64,000 nucleotides of DNA, from assembly GCF_031585635.1 (NCBI RefSeq), contig NZ_CP134195.1, positions 2,728,001 through 2,792,000 of the forward strand. The letters are read 5' to 3'. Every line of letters begins with the position of its first letter. Positions within the stretch are counted from its first letter, which is position 1. Below the pieces are notes generated by a model. That model ran no database searches and had not been told where the DNA came from. It was given only the letters and a program-made list of their open reading frames with translations. The stretch is from Paraburkholderia sp. FT54. Lineage in GTDB: Bacteria > Pseudomonadota > Gammaproteobacteria > Burkholderiales > Burkholderiaceae. Positions 1-8,858 of this stretch are shown here, one piece after another. Position numbers and translations under genes: made by a program.

Positions 1-800
1 GCCCAGTACTCGGGGTTGCGCCGATAGGTGATCTGCTTGTCGTTCTTGCGCGACTCGATCAGATACGGACCGCTCGCGACAGGCGGCTCGTTCGCGATCT
101 GGTCGAACGGTAGGCGTGTGCCGTCCGCGCGCATGCCCCACTTCGGCGAGAAGATCGGCAGATCGCCGGCGATCAGCGGCGCGTCGCGCTCGGCGTGCCT
201 GAAAACGAAGCGGATCGTGTTTTTGTCGACTACGGTCGCGCTTTTGATGACTGAGAACTGCGCGTTGAAGAGCGGCGAGGCCTTCGGGCTCGTCAATGTG
301 TCGAACGAGTATTTGACGTCGGCCGCAGTGATCGGATCGCCATTCGAAAAGCGCGCGGCGGGATTGATGTGGAAGGTGGCCGAACCGAGGTCCGGCGCGA
401 CTTCGACATCGTCGGCAATCAGCGGATACTCGGTGGCCAGTTCGTCCCAGCTGCGCTGCATCAGCGTATCGAACATCAGATGCAGGATGTCCGGCGCGGG
501 CGCGCCGCGCACGAGAAACGGATTCAGCGAATCGTAGCTCTGCAGTTCATCGAAGTTCTGGAAGCTGAGTTTGCCGTCGCCCGGTGCGGTGGGATCCGCA
601 TAGTCGAAGTGCGTGAAGCCGGCGGGATATTTGGGCTCGTCGTATTGCGCAATCGAGGGCCGCGCCTGCGCGCAGAACGCGCTCAATGCCAGACACGCAC
701 CAGCGCACAGCGCGATTCGCGCGACGGTGCGACGCCGCGGCACGGGCGCAGTCGCTGCCGTCCGCATGGTGCGAGGCCAGTGAAACTTCACAAGTCTCAT
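1..800 (-). CDS. ABC transporter substrate-binding protein, peptide/microcin C type (partial, 3' end outside)
   Basis: Periplasmic solute receptor of the family 5 (DppA/OppA/YejA-like) class, which hands peptides or similar solutes to an ABC permease. Only about 266 N-terminal residues are in the window; the gene runs off the left edge. The start at 800 gives a basic N-terminus followed by a hydrophobic stretch with an Ala-x-Ala-like cleavage area, so a signal peptide is likely; an in-frame ATG at 767 is an alternative start. Further on, phrases such as SYDSLNPFLVRG, MQRSWDEL, NPAARFSNGDPITAADV and GPYLIESRKNDKQITYRRNP match the conserved blocks of YejA-like receptors as I recall them. Transporter partners are not visible. 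It is confidently a family 5 receptor; the exact substrate is unknown. Confidence 0.82.
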   Translation of the reverse strand, partial: MRLVKFHWPRTMRTAATAPVPRRRTVARIALCAGACLALSAFCAQARPSIAQYDEPKYPAGFTHFDYADPTAPGDGKLSFQNFDELQSYDSLNPFLVRGAPAPDILHLMFDTLMQRSWDELATEYPLIADDVEVAPDLGSATFHINPAARFSNGDPITAADVKYSFDTLTSPKASPLFNAQFSVIKSATVVDKNTIRFVFRHAERDAPLIAGDLPIFSPKWGMRADGTRLPFDQIANEPPVASGPYLIESRKNDKQITYRRNPEYW

Positions 801-1039
801 CTTCGGAATGCTTAGGGACGCGCGCCGGCATCAGGCCGGCGCGCGGTAAATCGGATAGGCGCGAGTGACGGCCCGACGCCGTCGCTCCCGTAACTTCCCC
901 CGTTGGCGCCGCACTGCTGATTACTGGCCGCCGTCGCTCGCTGTGATCTCGAACGAGCATTGTGCACGGGAAACTGCAAAGTACTTCTCTAACAGAATTG
1001 CGCCGCTCCAGTACCGATGCACGGAAACCGGAGCGGTCG

Positions 1040-1061
1040 ACCGGCTGGACAGACAGCCGGT
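1040..1061 (-). terminator. possible hairpin terminator after TonB-dependent receptor
   Basis: ACCGGCT and AGCCGGT form a perfect 7-bp stem around an 8-base loop, about 20 bases beyond the receptor stop codon. There is no clear T-run on the minus strand, so it may only be a 3'-end stabilising hairpin. Confidence 0.35.
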
Positions 1062-1082
1062 GCATCACCAACATCAATGACT

Positions 1083-3827
1083 TCAGAAGCGGTATGTCGC
1101 ACCGACCTGGAAGAAGCGGCCGATGTTGGTGTAAAGCGACTGGTCGTAGCCCGTGATATCCGGGGTGGCCTGCCACTCGACGTCGAACGGCGGCTTGCGA
1201 TCGAAGATGTTGTTGATGCCGCCGTAGATCGTCCAGTTCTTGAAGCCGCGATACGTGGCCACCAGGTTGAACTGACTGTACGACGCCACCGACAGCGTGC
1301 CGCCGTCGCCGAACTCGGCCGCCACCGCGTTGGTGTACGGACCAGTGTACTGCCACGTCAGCGTGGTGGTCAGCTTGCGGTAATCCCAGGAGAAGCTGGT
1401 ATTACCCTTCCAGCGCGGATTGGACGCGCCGAACGGCTGCAGCAGCGCGAGGTTGTTGCCGGCGAAGTCCTGCGTCGGCGCACCCGGGCTATTCAGCTTG
1501 AAGTGCCATACGTAGGCCCAGTCGCCTGCCAGCGTGAACGTGCCGTACTTCGTGCCCACCGACTTGCGGAAGTTCATGTCGAAGCCGTCGGTATCGAGCG
1601 AGCCGAGGTTGACGAACTGTTCCTTGATGTAGGCCACCGTGCCGTCCGGGTTGCGGATCACGCTCGACGGGTTATTCGCATCCATCACCGCGTTCGGATC
1701 CTGCGTGCCGATCACGCCGTCAATGTGGATCTTGTAGAACGCCGCACCGATATCCGTCGACGAATCCGGCGAGAGCTGGAAGCCGATGTTGTAGTTCTTC
1801 GTATGCTCAGGCTGCAGCGCCGGATTGCCGTTCACCTGTTCCGTCGTGAAGTGCTTGGTCGGCGTGCCGCTCGGGTCGTTCGGGTCGACAAGGTTCTGGT
1901 GGGCCAGATAGGTTGCCTGCGAGTTTTCGACCAACGTCGGGGCCCGGAAGCCGCGGCTATACGATGCGAAAGTCGTGAGTGCCTGCACCGGCTGGAAGCG
2001 CAATGCGAAGCTCGGCGAGAACGCACCACCGAAGTCGCTGTAGTGGTCGTAACGGCCCGCCTGCGTGAACGTCAAATTCCGGATGATCGGAATATCGACC
2101 TGATAGTAGACGGCGGCCACGTTGCGCTCGCCGTCGACCATCTGCACGTTGGCCGGCGCGGTAATCCCGAGCGCGCTATACGTGCGCGAGTTGATGATGT
2201 TGCTTTCGTGCCGGAATTCCGTACCGAAACCGACACCGACCGGACCACCCGGCAGGTTGAACAGGTTGCCCGTCGAGGTCTTCGCCGTGACGCTGTCGAG
2301 CTTCGAGATCGCCTGCTCGTAGTCGTTCTGGAACACGCCGTTCAAACCGTTCGGCGTGGCCGCCGGGTTCGAGAAGTTGAACACGCCGTTTTGCAGAATG
2401 TTCTCGACGCCTGCAACATTCAGCGCGTTGCCGTAGGTCGTGTCGACCGTGCTCTGCGAATGGCCGTAATCCGCCGACCAATCCCAGTCGCCGAACTTCG
2501 CCGTGGTGAACGAGCCCTTCACCCCGGTCATTGCACGCCAGAACGTCGACACCGTATCCGCCGACACGGTGTTCGGGAACGTGTAGTTGATCAGCGTGGG
2601 CACGCCGAACGGGTTGTACGGGTTGGTGCCCGAGACCGTGCGCGAGATCGGCAACGCCGAACCCGTGGCCGGGTTGAACGCGTTGGTCTGGCTGCTCAGC
2701 ACTGCCGGACCTTCGTTCTGCACGGTTTCGTTGCGGCTCACCCAGAGGTCGGCATAAGCCTGCACATCGTCATTGATCTTGAAGGTACCGCGCACCTTCG
2801 CGTTCAGGCGCGTGATCGCCGGAACCAGCGAGGTGGTACTGGCCGGATTCGATTTACACGTGGACGCGCCGTTCGCCGACACGCTGCCCGGAGGACAGGG
2901 GTTGAGCGCCATGTTGGTGCCGTCGGCCGTGGTCCAGAACGACTGCTGGTTCGGACCGAGCGGACCCGCGAGGCCGCCCGGGAACTGGCTGAAGTCCTGA
3001 CCCGCGGTCATGTCGCGATCGCCGAGCGACGAGCCGGTGTCGCGGTAGTAGCTTGCGGCGGCCGTCACGTTGAAGCGGTCGCCATTCAGATCGCCGATAC
3101 CGCCGAGCACGCCGAAGTTGCCCTGCGCGTCGCCCGGATGCTGCGCCTTGCCGAGCTGGCCATCGATCTGCAGGCCCTGGAAGTCTTTCTTCGTGATGAT
3201 GTTGACCACGCCCGCAATTGCATCCGATCCATACACCGAGACCGCCCCGGTCTTCACGATGTCGATGTGATCGATCATGTTGAGCGGGATCGAATTCACG
3301 TCGAAGAACGTATCGGTGAAGTTCACCGCCTTGCCGTAATTCGCCACCCGTTGCCCGTCCACCAGCACCAGCGTGTACTTCTCGCTCAAACCGCGCAATG
3401 CAATGCCGCCACCGCCTTGCGCGGAGCTGTTCATCGTCGTTTGGCCCCAGCTGCTCCCCGAATTCGCCGATGTGCCGCGCAGGAAGTCGGCCACGGTCGT
3501 ATAACCGCTTTGCTGGATATCCTTGGCCGTGATGGTCTGAACTTCCGTATTGCCGACCTTGTCCGACGTGCGGATCAGCGAGCCGGTCACTTCAAATTTC
3601 TTGAGTTGCTGAACCCCTTTGCCCGCGGGCGCCGCGGTATTGCTATCCGCGGACGGCGCGGCGGTAGTGCCCGTTGCCGGGGTGCTTTCCGTCGTCGTCG
3701 CGCCTGCGGCAGTGCCGGTGGCGGCCGGCTGGCTTTGTGCAAACGCCGGTACGGCGATTACGGCCGACAATGCCAATTCAGCCCAGACTATTCTTCTAAT
3801 GGCCAGCGCCAATGCCCTTTGTTTCAT
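1083..3827 (-). CDS. TonB-dependent outer-membrane receptor
   Basis: Outer-membrane gated barrel that imports a scarce substrate using energy from TonB. The 914-residue product has an N-terminal signal peptide (cleavage likely after AFA near residue 30), an Ala/Thr/Pro-rich spacer, a candidate TonB box (KKFEVTG, about 76-82), a plug domain with SVYGSDAIAGVVNIITKK, then a long beta-barrel ending in the terminal aromatic residue (ATYRF) expected for barrel insertion. The start is supported by AGAAGGGGAAAA just upstream. It sits next to an XRE-cupin regulator and a full tonB-exbB-exbD-exbD operon in the same orientation, so that operon probably energises it. The barrel resembles the large Caulobacter/Xanthomonas-type receptors for carbohydrates, peptides or other organic substrates rather than classical siderophore receptors, but the ligand cannot be told from sequence alone. 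Confidence 0.93.
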   Translation of the reverse strand: MKQRALALAIRRIVWAELALSAVIAVPAFAQSQPAATGTAAGATTTESTPATGTTAAPSADSNTAAPAGKGVQQLKKFEVTGSLIRTSDKVGNTEVQTITAKDIQQSGYTTVADFLRGTSANSGSSWGQTTMNSSAQGGGGIALRGLSEKYTLVLVDGQRVANYGKAVNFTDTFFDVNSIPLNMIDHIDIVKTGAVSVYGSDAIAGVVNIITKKDFQGLQIDGQLGKAQHPGDAQGNFGVLGGIGDLNGDRFNVTAAASYYRDTGSSLGDRDMTAGQDFSQFPGGLAGPLGPNQQSFWTTADGTNMALNPCPPGSVSANGASTCKSNPASTTSLVPAITRLNAKVRGTFKINDDVQAYADLWVSRNETVQNEGPAVLSSQTNAFNPATGSALPISRTVSGTNPYNPFGVPTLINYTFPNTVSADTVSTFWRAMTGVKGSFTTAKFGDWDWSADYGHSQSTVDTTYGNALNVAGVENILQNGVFNFSNPAATPNGLNGVFQNDYEQAISKLDSVTAKTSTGNLFNLPGGPVGVGFGTEFRHESNIINSRTYSALGITAPANVQMVDGERNVAAVYYQVDIPIIRNLTFTQAGRYDHYSDFGGAFSPSFALRFQPVQALTTFASYSRGFRAPTLVENSQATYLAHQNLVDPNDPSGTPTKHFTTEQVNGNPALQPEHTKNYNIGFQLSPDSSTDIGAAFYKIHIDGVIGTQDPNAVMDANNPSSVIRNPDGTVAYIKEQFVNLGSLDTDGFDMNFRKSVGTKYGTFTLAGDWAYVWHFKLNSPGAPTQDFAGNNLALLQPFGASNPRWKGNTSFSWDYRKLTTTLTWQYTGPYTNAVAAEFGDGGTLSVASYSQFNLVATYRGFKNWTIYGGINNIFDRKPPFDVEWQATPDITGYDQSLYTNIGRFFQVGATYRF

Positions 3828-4130
3828 TTTTCCCCTTCTCGCTCGTCAATAAGGCCACAGCAGTATGTGAAGAGTGGTCTCGTGGACCGCTCTACTCGAT
3901 ATACGGCGATCTTGCGCCGCGTTCCGTTAAAGCAACGTCAAAATAAACCAGTGTCGGACTACTAATTTATTGCAATCGGAATGCGCAGCGCTTTCCAATT
4001 GATGCCATTTCTACTGCCACGCGAATGGCTTCCGCCATGCGGCGTCTTGTTGTCCCAAATCGCGGGTGCGCACTTAAGTAATGCTTACAAATATCGAGCG
4101 ACTGCTTTTTCTAAAGCATGGCCTACGGCA
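3828..4130. other. intergenic region upstream of the TonB-dependent receptor
   Basis: About 300 bases, AT-richer than the flanking genes. It should hold the promoter of the receptor (minus strand) and the 3' end of the XRE-cupin gene. I see no convincing Fur-type palindrome, RNA gene or small reading frame with a ribosome-binding site. Confidence 0.5.
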
Positions 4131-4706
4131 CTAAAACAATCTTGGCGTTCCTACCCACACGACCACTGCTTCTTCACGCGCGGTATTGGACCAGGAGTGC
4201 GGCACGGTAGACTCGTAATGCGCGGTGTCGCCCGCCTGCAATACGAACGTTGTGCCTTCCAACGTGAGCGAGATCTGGCCGCTCATCACATACAAGAATT
4301 CTTCACCGGCATGCGTCGTAACTTCCGACGGATTCTGTCCCACCGGCATCCTGACGAGAATCACTTCCAGCTTGCCGCCGACCGACAGATTCGTCAGCCT
4401 TCCAAATTGATTGGCGGTCCCGTCAAATCCGAAGTACTTCAACTCGCTTCCTCTACGCACCGACTTGTCTTCGGTCGGCGTGTCGACGAAGTACTGCACC
4501 GTGACACCCAATGCTCGCGCAATTCCGACTAGCGATGTAATCGAAGGTGTTGCGTGACCCCGTTCCACTTGCGACAGAAAGGGCTTGGAAATTCCCGCGG
4601 TTTTTGCCACTTCATCCAGCGTGCGACTGAGCCGTTGGCGCAGCGCGCGGATTTTGCTTCCTATAGAGACTGCAACGTGTGCCTTGTTATTGAGTGGCAA
4701 GACCAT
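4131..4706 (-). CDS. XRE-family transcriptional regulator with C-terminal cupin domain
   Basis: DNA-binding regulator of 191 residues: an HTH_3 domain at about 15-70 (IRALRQRLSRTLDEVAKTAG, then SKPFLSQVERGHATPS), and a C-terminal cupin_2 barrel (THAGEEFLYVMSGQI, GDTAHYESTVPHSW) that in this family senses a small ligand. The ATG at 4706 was chosen because the longer frame would begin with TTG at 4730 and adds only eight residues. It lies between a TonB-dependent receptor and the Ton operon, all on the minus strand, so it may control substrate uptake or use. Family members regulate amino acid, polyamine or aldehyde metabolism; the ligand here is unknown. Confidence 0.88.
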   Translation of the reverse strand: MVLPLNNKAHVAVSIGSKIRALRQRLSRTLDEVAKTAGISKPFLSQVERGHATPSITSLVGIARALGVTVQYFVDTPTEDKSVRRGSELKYFGFDGTANQFGRLTNLSVGGKLEVILVRMPVGQNPSEVTTHAGEEFLYVMSGQISLTLEGTTFVLQAGDTAHYESTVPHSWSNTAREEAVVVWVGTPRLF

Positions 4707-5000
4707 AGCAAGACAGAATCCCGTAGTCAAAAATAGTTTGATAGATGCAAATTATGTTTTATCGACCACGACGTTCCTCCTGGAATATCCCAGATATGCC
4801 TACTGAGATGCCGCCATGGATAACCAGAAAAATTTGTTGTCCAGAATACTTTTTGGCTATTCCGAAAGCCTTTGCCACTGCAACCACAAACAGGTGTCGG
4901 AGACGGCCCACGTCCCTTACCACGAGCGCGCCCCTCGGTCTCGCCATGGGAGGCGTCGAACGCATCTCGTCTGATAGAACACAGCGGGAACGGAGTACTC

Positions 5001-6185
5001 CTATTTCGACGCCACCAGCACCCACAAACGTGCGAGGTCGGCCGAGCCATCGGTGCCTTTCACCGCGCGAAAGGTTTGCACCGCGCGGACCTTGTCGCCC
5101 GCCATGTAGTACGCCTCACCGAGATGCAGCTGCGCCTGGTCCGGGTGGTCGAGTCCACCCCTGGCGATCGCGGCATCCATCGCTGCCAGACCCTGTTTCG
5201 CCTGCCCCGCGAAAACCTGGTTGAAACCCATGTCGACGGGGGCGACGGGATTCGCCGGATCGGCGGGCGCCTGCGCCCGTTTTGCCGCAAGCGCCTGCAG
5301 ACGTTTTTCGCGATCCGCCTGCGCGTCACGTCCCAGAACGCCCGACGTAAAGCCCTGATCGATGACCTGCTTGCCTTCCGCGGTGGTGCCCGCCACGATC
5401 GCCAGTTGGGTCATTTCCATGTAATCGTCGGCGGTGGACAGCGAGCCGGTCGCGCGGCGCAGGCGGTACGTGTCGATATCGAGCTTCGACGAATAGCCCG
5501 GCTTGTTGCGAATCGCCGAGAACAGATCGTCCCAGTAAGACTGCTTCGGATGATAGGCGACCAGCTTTTCGAGCGTGCTGCGGTACGTGGCATCGTCCTT
5601 CACGCGTTGTGCACACGTGCCGAGCAATTGCAATTGCGACTCGTCGGGCGCGTGACCGGCGTGCACCTGTGCGTCGATGCCCGGCTTGAGCAGGCTCACC
5701 ACGCTCGCGCAATCGTTCGACAGGTAATAAGACTGGACCAGCAGGGTACGCATGTCGGGATCGCCGCCACCCGACTTCAGATAACGCTGCGCGACCTTCG
5801 CGGCTTGTGCATAGTTCTTCTGCTGGAAGTAGATGCCGGCCAGCGCCGCCGATGTCCGCTGCTCATCCGCCCCGCTCAACTTTCCGGAACCCAGCAACGT
5901 TTCGTAAGCCTGAGCAGCCAAGCCGGTTTCACCAGCCGCCGCCGCTGCCGCACCGCGCATCTCCTCGATCATGGTACTTTCATACGGCGTCTTGCCGGGC
6001 ACGGCCGCCGCCTGATCGATCTTCGTCAGCGCGTCCTTGTACTTGTGCGCGCGATATAGATCCTGTGCAGCATTCAGCGGTTTCGCCACATCCGGCCGCA
6101 AGGTGTCGGCGGCATGAGAGGCGAGCGGCAGCAAGAGAGCTGCCGCGATGACGGCGCGCCTGAACTGTTGATGAATCGTTTGCAT
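5001..6185 (-). CDS. periplasmic TPR-repeat protein of the Ton operon
   Basis: A 394-residue exported protein: signal peptide at 1-25 (AALLLPLASHAAD) followed by helical tetratricopeptide-like repeats, for example around LYRAHKYKDALTKIDQA, AGIYFQQKNYAQAAKVAQ and a C-terminal LHLGEAYYMAGDKVRAVQTF. The start has a strong ribosome site (GGGAGGGGCA) and lies ten bases after the second exbD, so it is the last gene of the tonB-exbB-exbD-exbD operon. It probably works in the periplasm as a scaffold or partner of the Ton complex. No enzymatic motif is visible and the precise role is not known. Confidence 0.8.
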   Translation of the reverse strand: MQTIHQQFRRAVIAAALLLPLASHAADTLRPDVAKPLNAAQDLYRAHKYKDALTKIDQAAAVPGKTPYESTMIEEMRGAAAAAAGETGLAAQAYETLLGSGKLSGADEQRTSAALAGIYFQQKNYAQAAKVAQRYLKSGGGDPDMRTLLVQSYYLSNDCASVVSLLKPGIDAQVHAGHAPDESQLQLLGTCAQRVKDDATYRSTLEKLVAYHPKQSYWDDLFSAIRNKPGYSSKLDIDTYRLRRATGSLSTADDYMEMTQLAIVAGTTAEGKQVIDQGFTSGVLGRDAQADREKRLQALAAKRAQAPADPANPVAPVDMGFNQVFAGQAKQGLAAMDAAIARGGLDHPDQAQLHLGEAYYMAGDKVRAVQTFRAVKGTDGSADLARLWVLVASK

Positions 6186-6194
6186 TGCCCCTCC

Positions 6195-6623
6195 CTATTG
6201 CATGTACTGCTCATTGCCGATCAGGCCGATCTTCGTCGCGCCCAGTCGTTGCGCGGACGCCATCACCGCCGCGACATCCTTGTACGGCACCAGCTTGTTC
6301 GGCCGCAGGTGGATTTCTGCCTGCACCGGCTCGGCGGCCACTTGCGCGAGCCTGGATTCGAGCGCGGCGCGGTCCGGCACCGGCTGACCGTTCCAGGTCG
6401 TGGTGCCGTCGAAGTCGATATCGATCTGCACTACTTCAGGCTGCGTGATCGGCGGCGGCGGATTGCCGACCGGCAGATTCATCTTGATGGCGTGCGTCTG
6501 GATCGGAATCGTGATAATCAGCATGATCAGCAACACCAGCATCACGTCGATCAAAGGCGTGGTGTTGATGTCGACCATCACATCTGGTTCACTGCCGCCG
6601 CCCGACGATACATTCATTCCCAT
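6195..6623 (-). CDS. exbD: biopolymer transport protein ExbD (second copy)
   Basis: ExbD/TolR-family inner-membrane protein (142 residues) of the proton-driven Ton motor. It has a short cytoplasmic N-terminus, the conserved DINTTPLIDVMLVLLIMLII membrane segment with the essential Asp that takes part in proton movement, and a periplasmic domain. The start at 6623 is preceded by GGAGC; upstream in-frame sequence looks non-coding. It lies about 100 bases after the first exbD, and the two proteins differ clearly in sequence, so the motor may contain mixed ExbD dimers or the copies may serve different partners. Confidence 0.92.
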   Translation of the reverse strand: MGMNVSSGGGSEPDVMVDINTTPLIDVMLVLLIMLIITIPIQTHAIKMNLPVGNPPPPITQPEVVQIDIDFDGTTTWNGQPVPDRAALESRLAQVAAEPVQAEIHLRPNKLVPYKDVAAVMASAQRLGATKIGLIGNEQYMQ

Positions 6624-6729
6624 TATCGGCTCCTGTCGATCGGATCTTGTGCAAAGCACTTGGTCCGATCCCATGCAACGCTAGTTGATCGGACCCAGTG
6701 CAAAGCACTCGGTCCGGTCCCACGCAAAG

Positions 6730-7152
6730 TTAGCCGCCGCGCGCGGGCGGCTCGGTGATAAACGAAACCTTGGCGATACCGGCGCGCTCGCACTCGGTAA
6801 TGACCCGGCCGATGAATTCATAACGCGCGCTCTGGTCGCCGCGAACATGCACTTCCGGTTGCGGCGTCATGACCGACACGGTCTTCAGGCGTGCCAGCAG
6901 CGTCGGCGCGTCAACCTGTTTCTCGTTCCAGAAGAAGTCGCCGTCGTGGTTGACCGCGATGACGATACTTTTGGGCGTGGTCTGCAGCGGCTGGATCGTC
7001 TCCTTCGGCAATTGAACCGGCACCGTATGCGTCACGACCGGAATCGTGATCAGAAAGATGATCAGCAGAACCAGCATCACGTCGACGAGCGGCGTGGTGT
7101 TGATGCTGGAGATGACCTCGTCGTTGTCGTCCTGCCCAACGCTCATTGCCAT
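6730..7152 (-). CDS. exbD: biopolymer transport protein ExbD (first copy)
   Basis: ExbD/TolR-family subunit of 140 residues with the hallmark SSINTTPLVDVMLVLLIIF segment at about 15-35, containing the membrane-embedded Asp. The C-terminal part is the periplasmic domain that contacts TonB and peptidoglycan. It starts 12 bases after exbB, giving the order tonB-exbB-exbD-exbD-TPR on the minus strand. Confidence 0.93.
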   Translation of the reverse strand: MAMSVGQDDNDEVISSINTTPLVDVMLVLLIIFLITIPVVTHTVPVQLPKETIQPLQTTPKSIVIAVNHDGDFFWNEKQVDAPTLLARLKTVSVMTPQPEVHVRGDQSARYEFIGRVITECERAGIAKVSFITEPPARGG

Positions 7153-7164
7153 GACAGACTCCGC

Positions 7165-8070
7165 TTATTGAACCAGCGACGCTTCACGAGCCGCGGCGCG
7201 CGCCGGACGGCGGCTGCCGGCCAGCAGAACGGTATGCAGTTGCGCGCCGAATGCACGGACGCGTTCCATCACCGACTTGTTGCGGCGAACCAGGAAGTTG
7301 TAGCCGAGCACCGCGGGCACGGCCACTGCGAGACCGATGGCGGTCATGATCAGTGCCTCGCCCACCGGACCCGCGACTTTGTCGATCGAAGCCTGGCCGG
7401 CAATACCGATGGCTGTCAGCGCGTGATAAATCCCCCACACCGTACCGAACAGGCCGACGAACGGTGCCGTCGAACCCACCGTGCCGAGGAAAGCCAAACC
7501 GTCTTGCAGACGATTCGACACGTTGGTGATCGCACGCTCGACCGAGGTATCGATCCACGTGTTGCGATCCACCGCTTCGAGCAGTGCTTCGTCATGATGC
7601 TCGCCCGCCTCGATGGCCGTTTCGGCGATGAAGCGGAACGGCGACGCTTCGTCGAGGCGCTTCGCACCTTCGCCTAGCGACGGCGCGGTCCACAGTTGCT
7701 CGTCGGCGCTTTTTGCACGGCGGTTCGCGCGGAACTGCTCGAAGAACTTGGTGATCATGATGTACCAGCTGCCCATCGACATGAGCACCAGCAGGATCAG
7801 CACGAAGCGTGCGACGAAGTCACCGTTCTTCCAGAGGGCACCAAGGCCGTATGGATTGCTGACGGTCTCGGACGTGGCCGGTGCCGGCGGCGGCACTGCT
7901 TCGTCGGCGGCCGAGCTCGCGGTTTGCGGCGCGGCGGTGGCCGGCGCGGCAGCCGACGCCGTGGCATCGCTGGCCTGTGCATGGGCCATTTGCGGTGCGA
8001 CAAAGGTATCCACCGTGGTTACGGCGATCAACATGCTTGCCGCCAGTGCGGCGAGAGTACGCTTCTTCAT
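7165..8070 (-). CDS. exbB: TonB-system proton channel subunit ExbB
   Basis: MotA/TolQ/ExbB-family protein (301 residues) that forms the pentameric stator around ExbD. A signal-like hydrophobic N-terminus (residues 7-30) and an Ala/Pro-rich stretch precede the usual three membrane helices: the first around FVLILLVLMSMGSWYIMI, then the conserved LAFLGTVGSTAPFVGLFGTV and MTAIGLAVAVPAVLGYNFL segments. The ATG at 8070 is preceded by GGAGCAGGC and fits better than the ATG six codons upstream. The long N-terminal extension before the first helix is typical of ExbB forms in Xanthomonas, Burkholderia and relatives. Confidence 0.93.
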   Translation of the reverse strand: MKKRTLAALAASMLIAVTTVDTFVAPQMAHAQASDATASAAAPATAAPQTASSAADEAVPPPAPATSETVSNPYGLGALWKNGDFVARFVLILLVLMSMGSWYIMITKFFEQFRANRRAKSADEQLWTAPSLGEGAKRLDEASPFRFIAETAIEAGEHHDEALLEAVDRNTWIDTSVERAITNVSNRLQDGLAFLGTVGSTAPFVGLFGTVWGIYHALTAIGIAGQASIDKVAGPVGEALIMTAIGLAVAVPAVLGYNFLVRRNKSVMERVRAFGAQLHTVLLAGSRRPARAAAREASLVQ

Positions 8071-8147
8071 GCCTGCTCCAAAGTTCATTAGTACAACTTC
8101 TAAACTAAGACTGATAAATCGCTACCGGTACCGAACAGCCGGTGAAT

Positions 8148-8858
8148 TCAGTTCAGGTTAAACGAGAACGGAACTTGCACACGGACAGCCTGGCCTTGGG
8201 AAACGCACGTGAACTGCTTGACCGCGTTGAATGCAGCACGATCCAATGAGGAGTCGTCCGAGGATTTGGCAACGCGTTCATTTGTAATATGGCCCTGCGG
8301 GTCGACGACGAATTCAATGAGAACGTCACCTGTCACATTGTTTTCCTGCGCTTCCTTCGGGTAGCGGATCGACGAACGGATCTGATCCGAGTTCGGGCAC
8401 ACGACGCCGACTTCCGTGCTCACAGGCTTGCTCGGCGCGGGCGGAGCCGGCGGTGCGGGCGGCGCCACAGCGGGGGCCGACACGACCGGTGCCGCCTGAT
8501 GAGTGATGGTCGGCTGCGGCGGCGTTTGCACCTGCACTTCCGGCGGCGGCACGAACGGCGGCGGAGGCGGCGCGAATTTCGGCGGCGGCAATTGCACCGT
8601 GGGCAACGGCGGCGGAGGCGGCGGCTTTACCGGTTCGATGATTTTCGTTTCGATAGGATGCTGGATGACCTGCACCACCTTGGTGGCGAGGCCATTGATC
8701 AATGCATAGATCAACACAATATGCAGGAGCAGAACGACTGCGATGCCGCCGAACCGGCGTACTGGGTTTTGCTGCTTGCGTCCAAACTGACGCGGGCGCC
8801 CCGGCCTCTCCACACGGGCCGCTGCTGCCGGAAATTGCCCTTCGACTTTCGTACCCAC
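8148..8858 (-). CDS. tonB: energy transducer TonB
   Basis: Protein of 236 residues that carries proton-motive energy from ExbB/ExbD to outer-membrane receptors. It has one N-terminal signal anchor (IAVVLLLHIVLIYALING), a long periplasmic Pro-rich spacer with Pro-Pro runs (about 75-145), and a C-terminal TonB domain containing YPKEAQENNVTGDVLIEFVV. The start codon is GTG at 8858, supported by GGAGGAGCAAAG. It is the first gene of the Ton operon and the nearest TonB for the receptor upstream in the window. Confidence 0.94.
   Translation of the reverse strand: MGTKVEGQFPAAAARVERPGRPRQFGRKQQNPVRRFGGIAVVLLLHIVLIYALINGLATKVVQVIQHPIETKIIEPVKPPPPPPLPTVQLPPPKFAPPPPPFVPPPEVQVQTPPQPTITHQAAPVVSAPAVAPPAPPAPPAPSKPVSTEVGVVCPNSDQIRSSIRYPKEAQENNVTGDVLIEFVVDPQGHITNERVAKSSDDSSLDRAAFNAVKQFTCVSQGQAVRVQVPFSFNLN

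Noticed and set aside
1017..3965. Open frame of 982 codons on + opposite the TonB-dependent receptor
   Set aside because: Same reason: low-complexity Arg-rich shadow, while the minus strand encodes a clear receptor with signal peptide and ribosome site.
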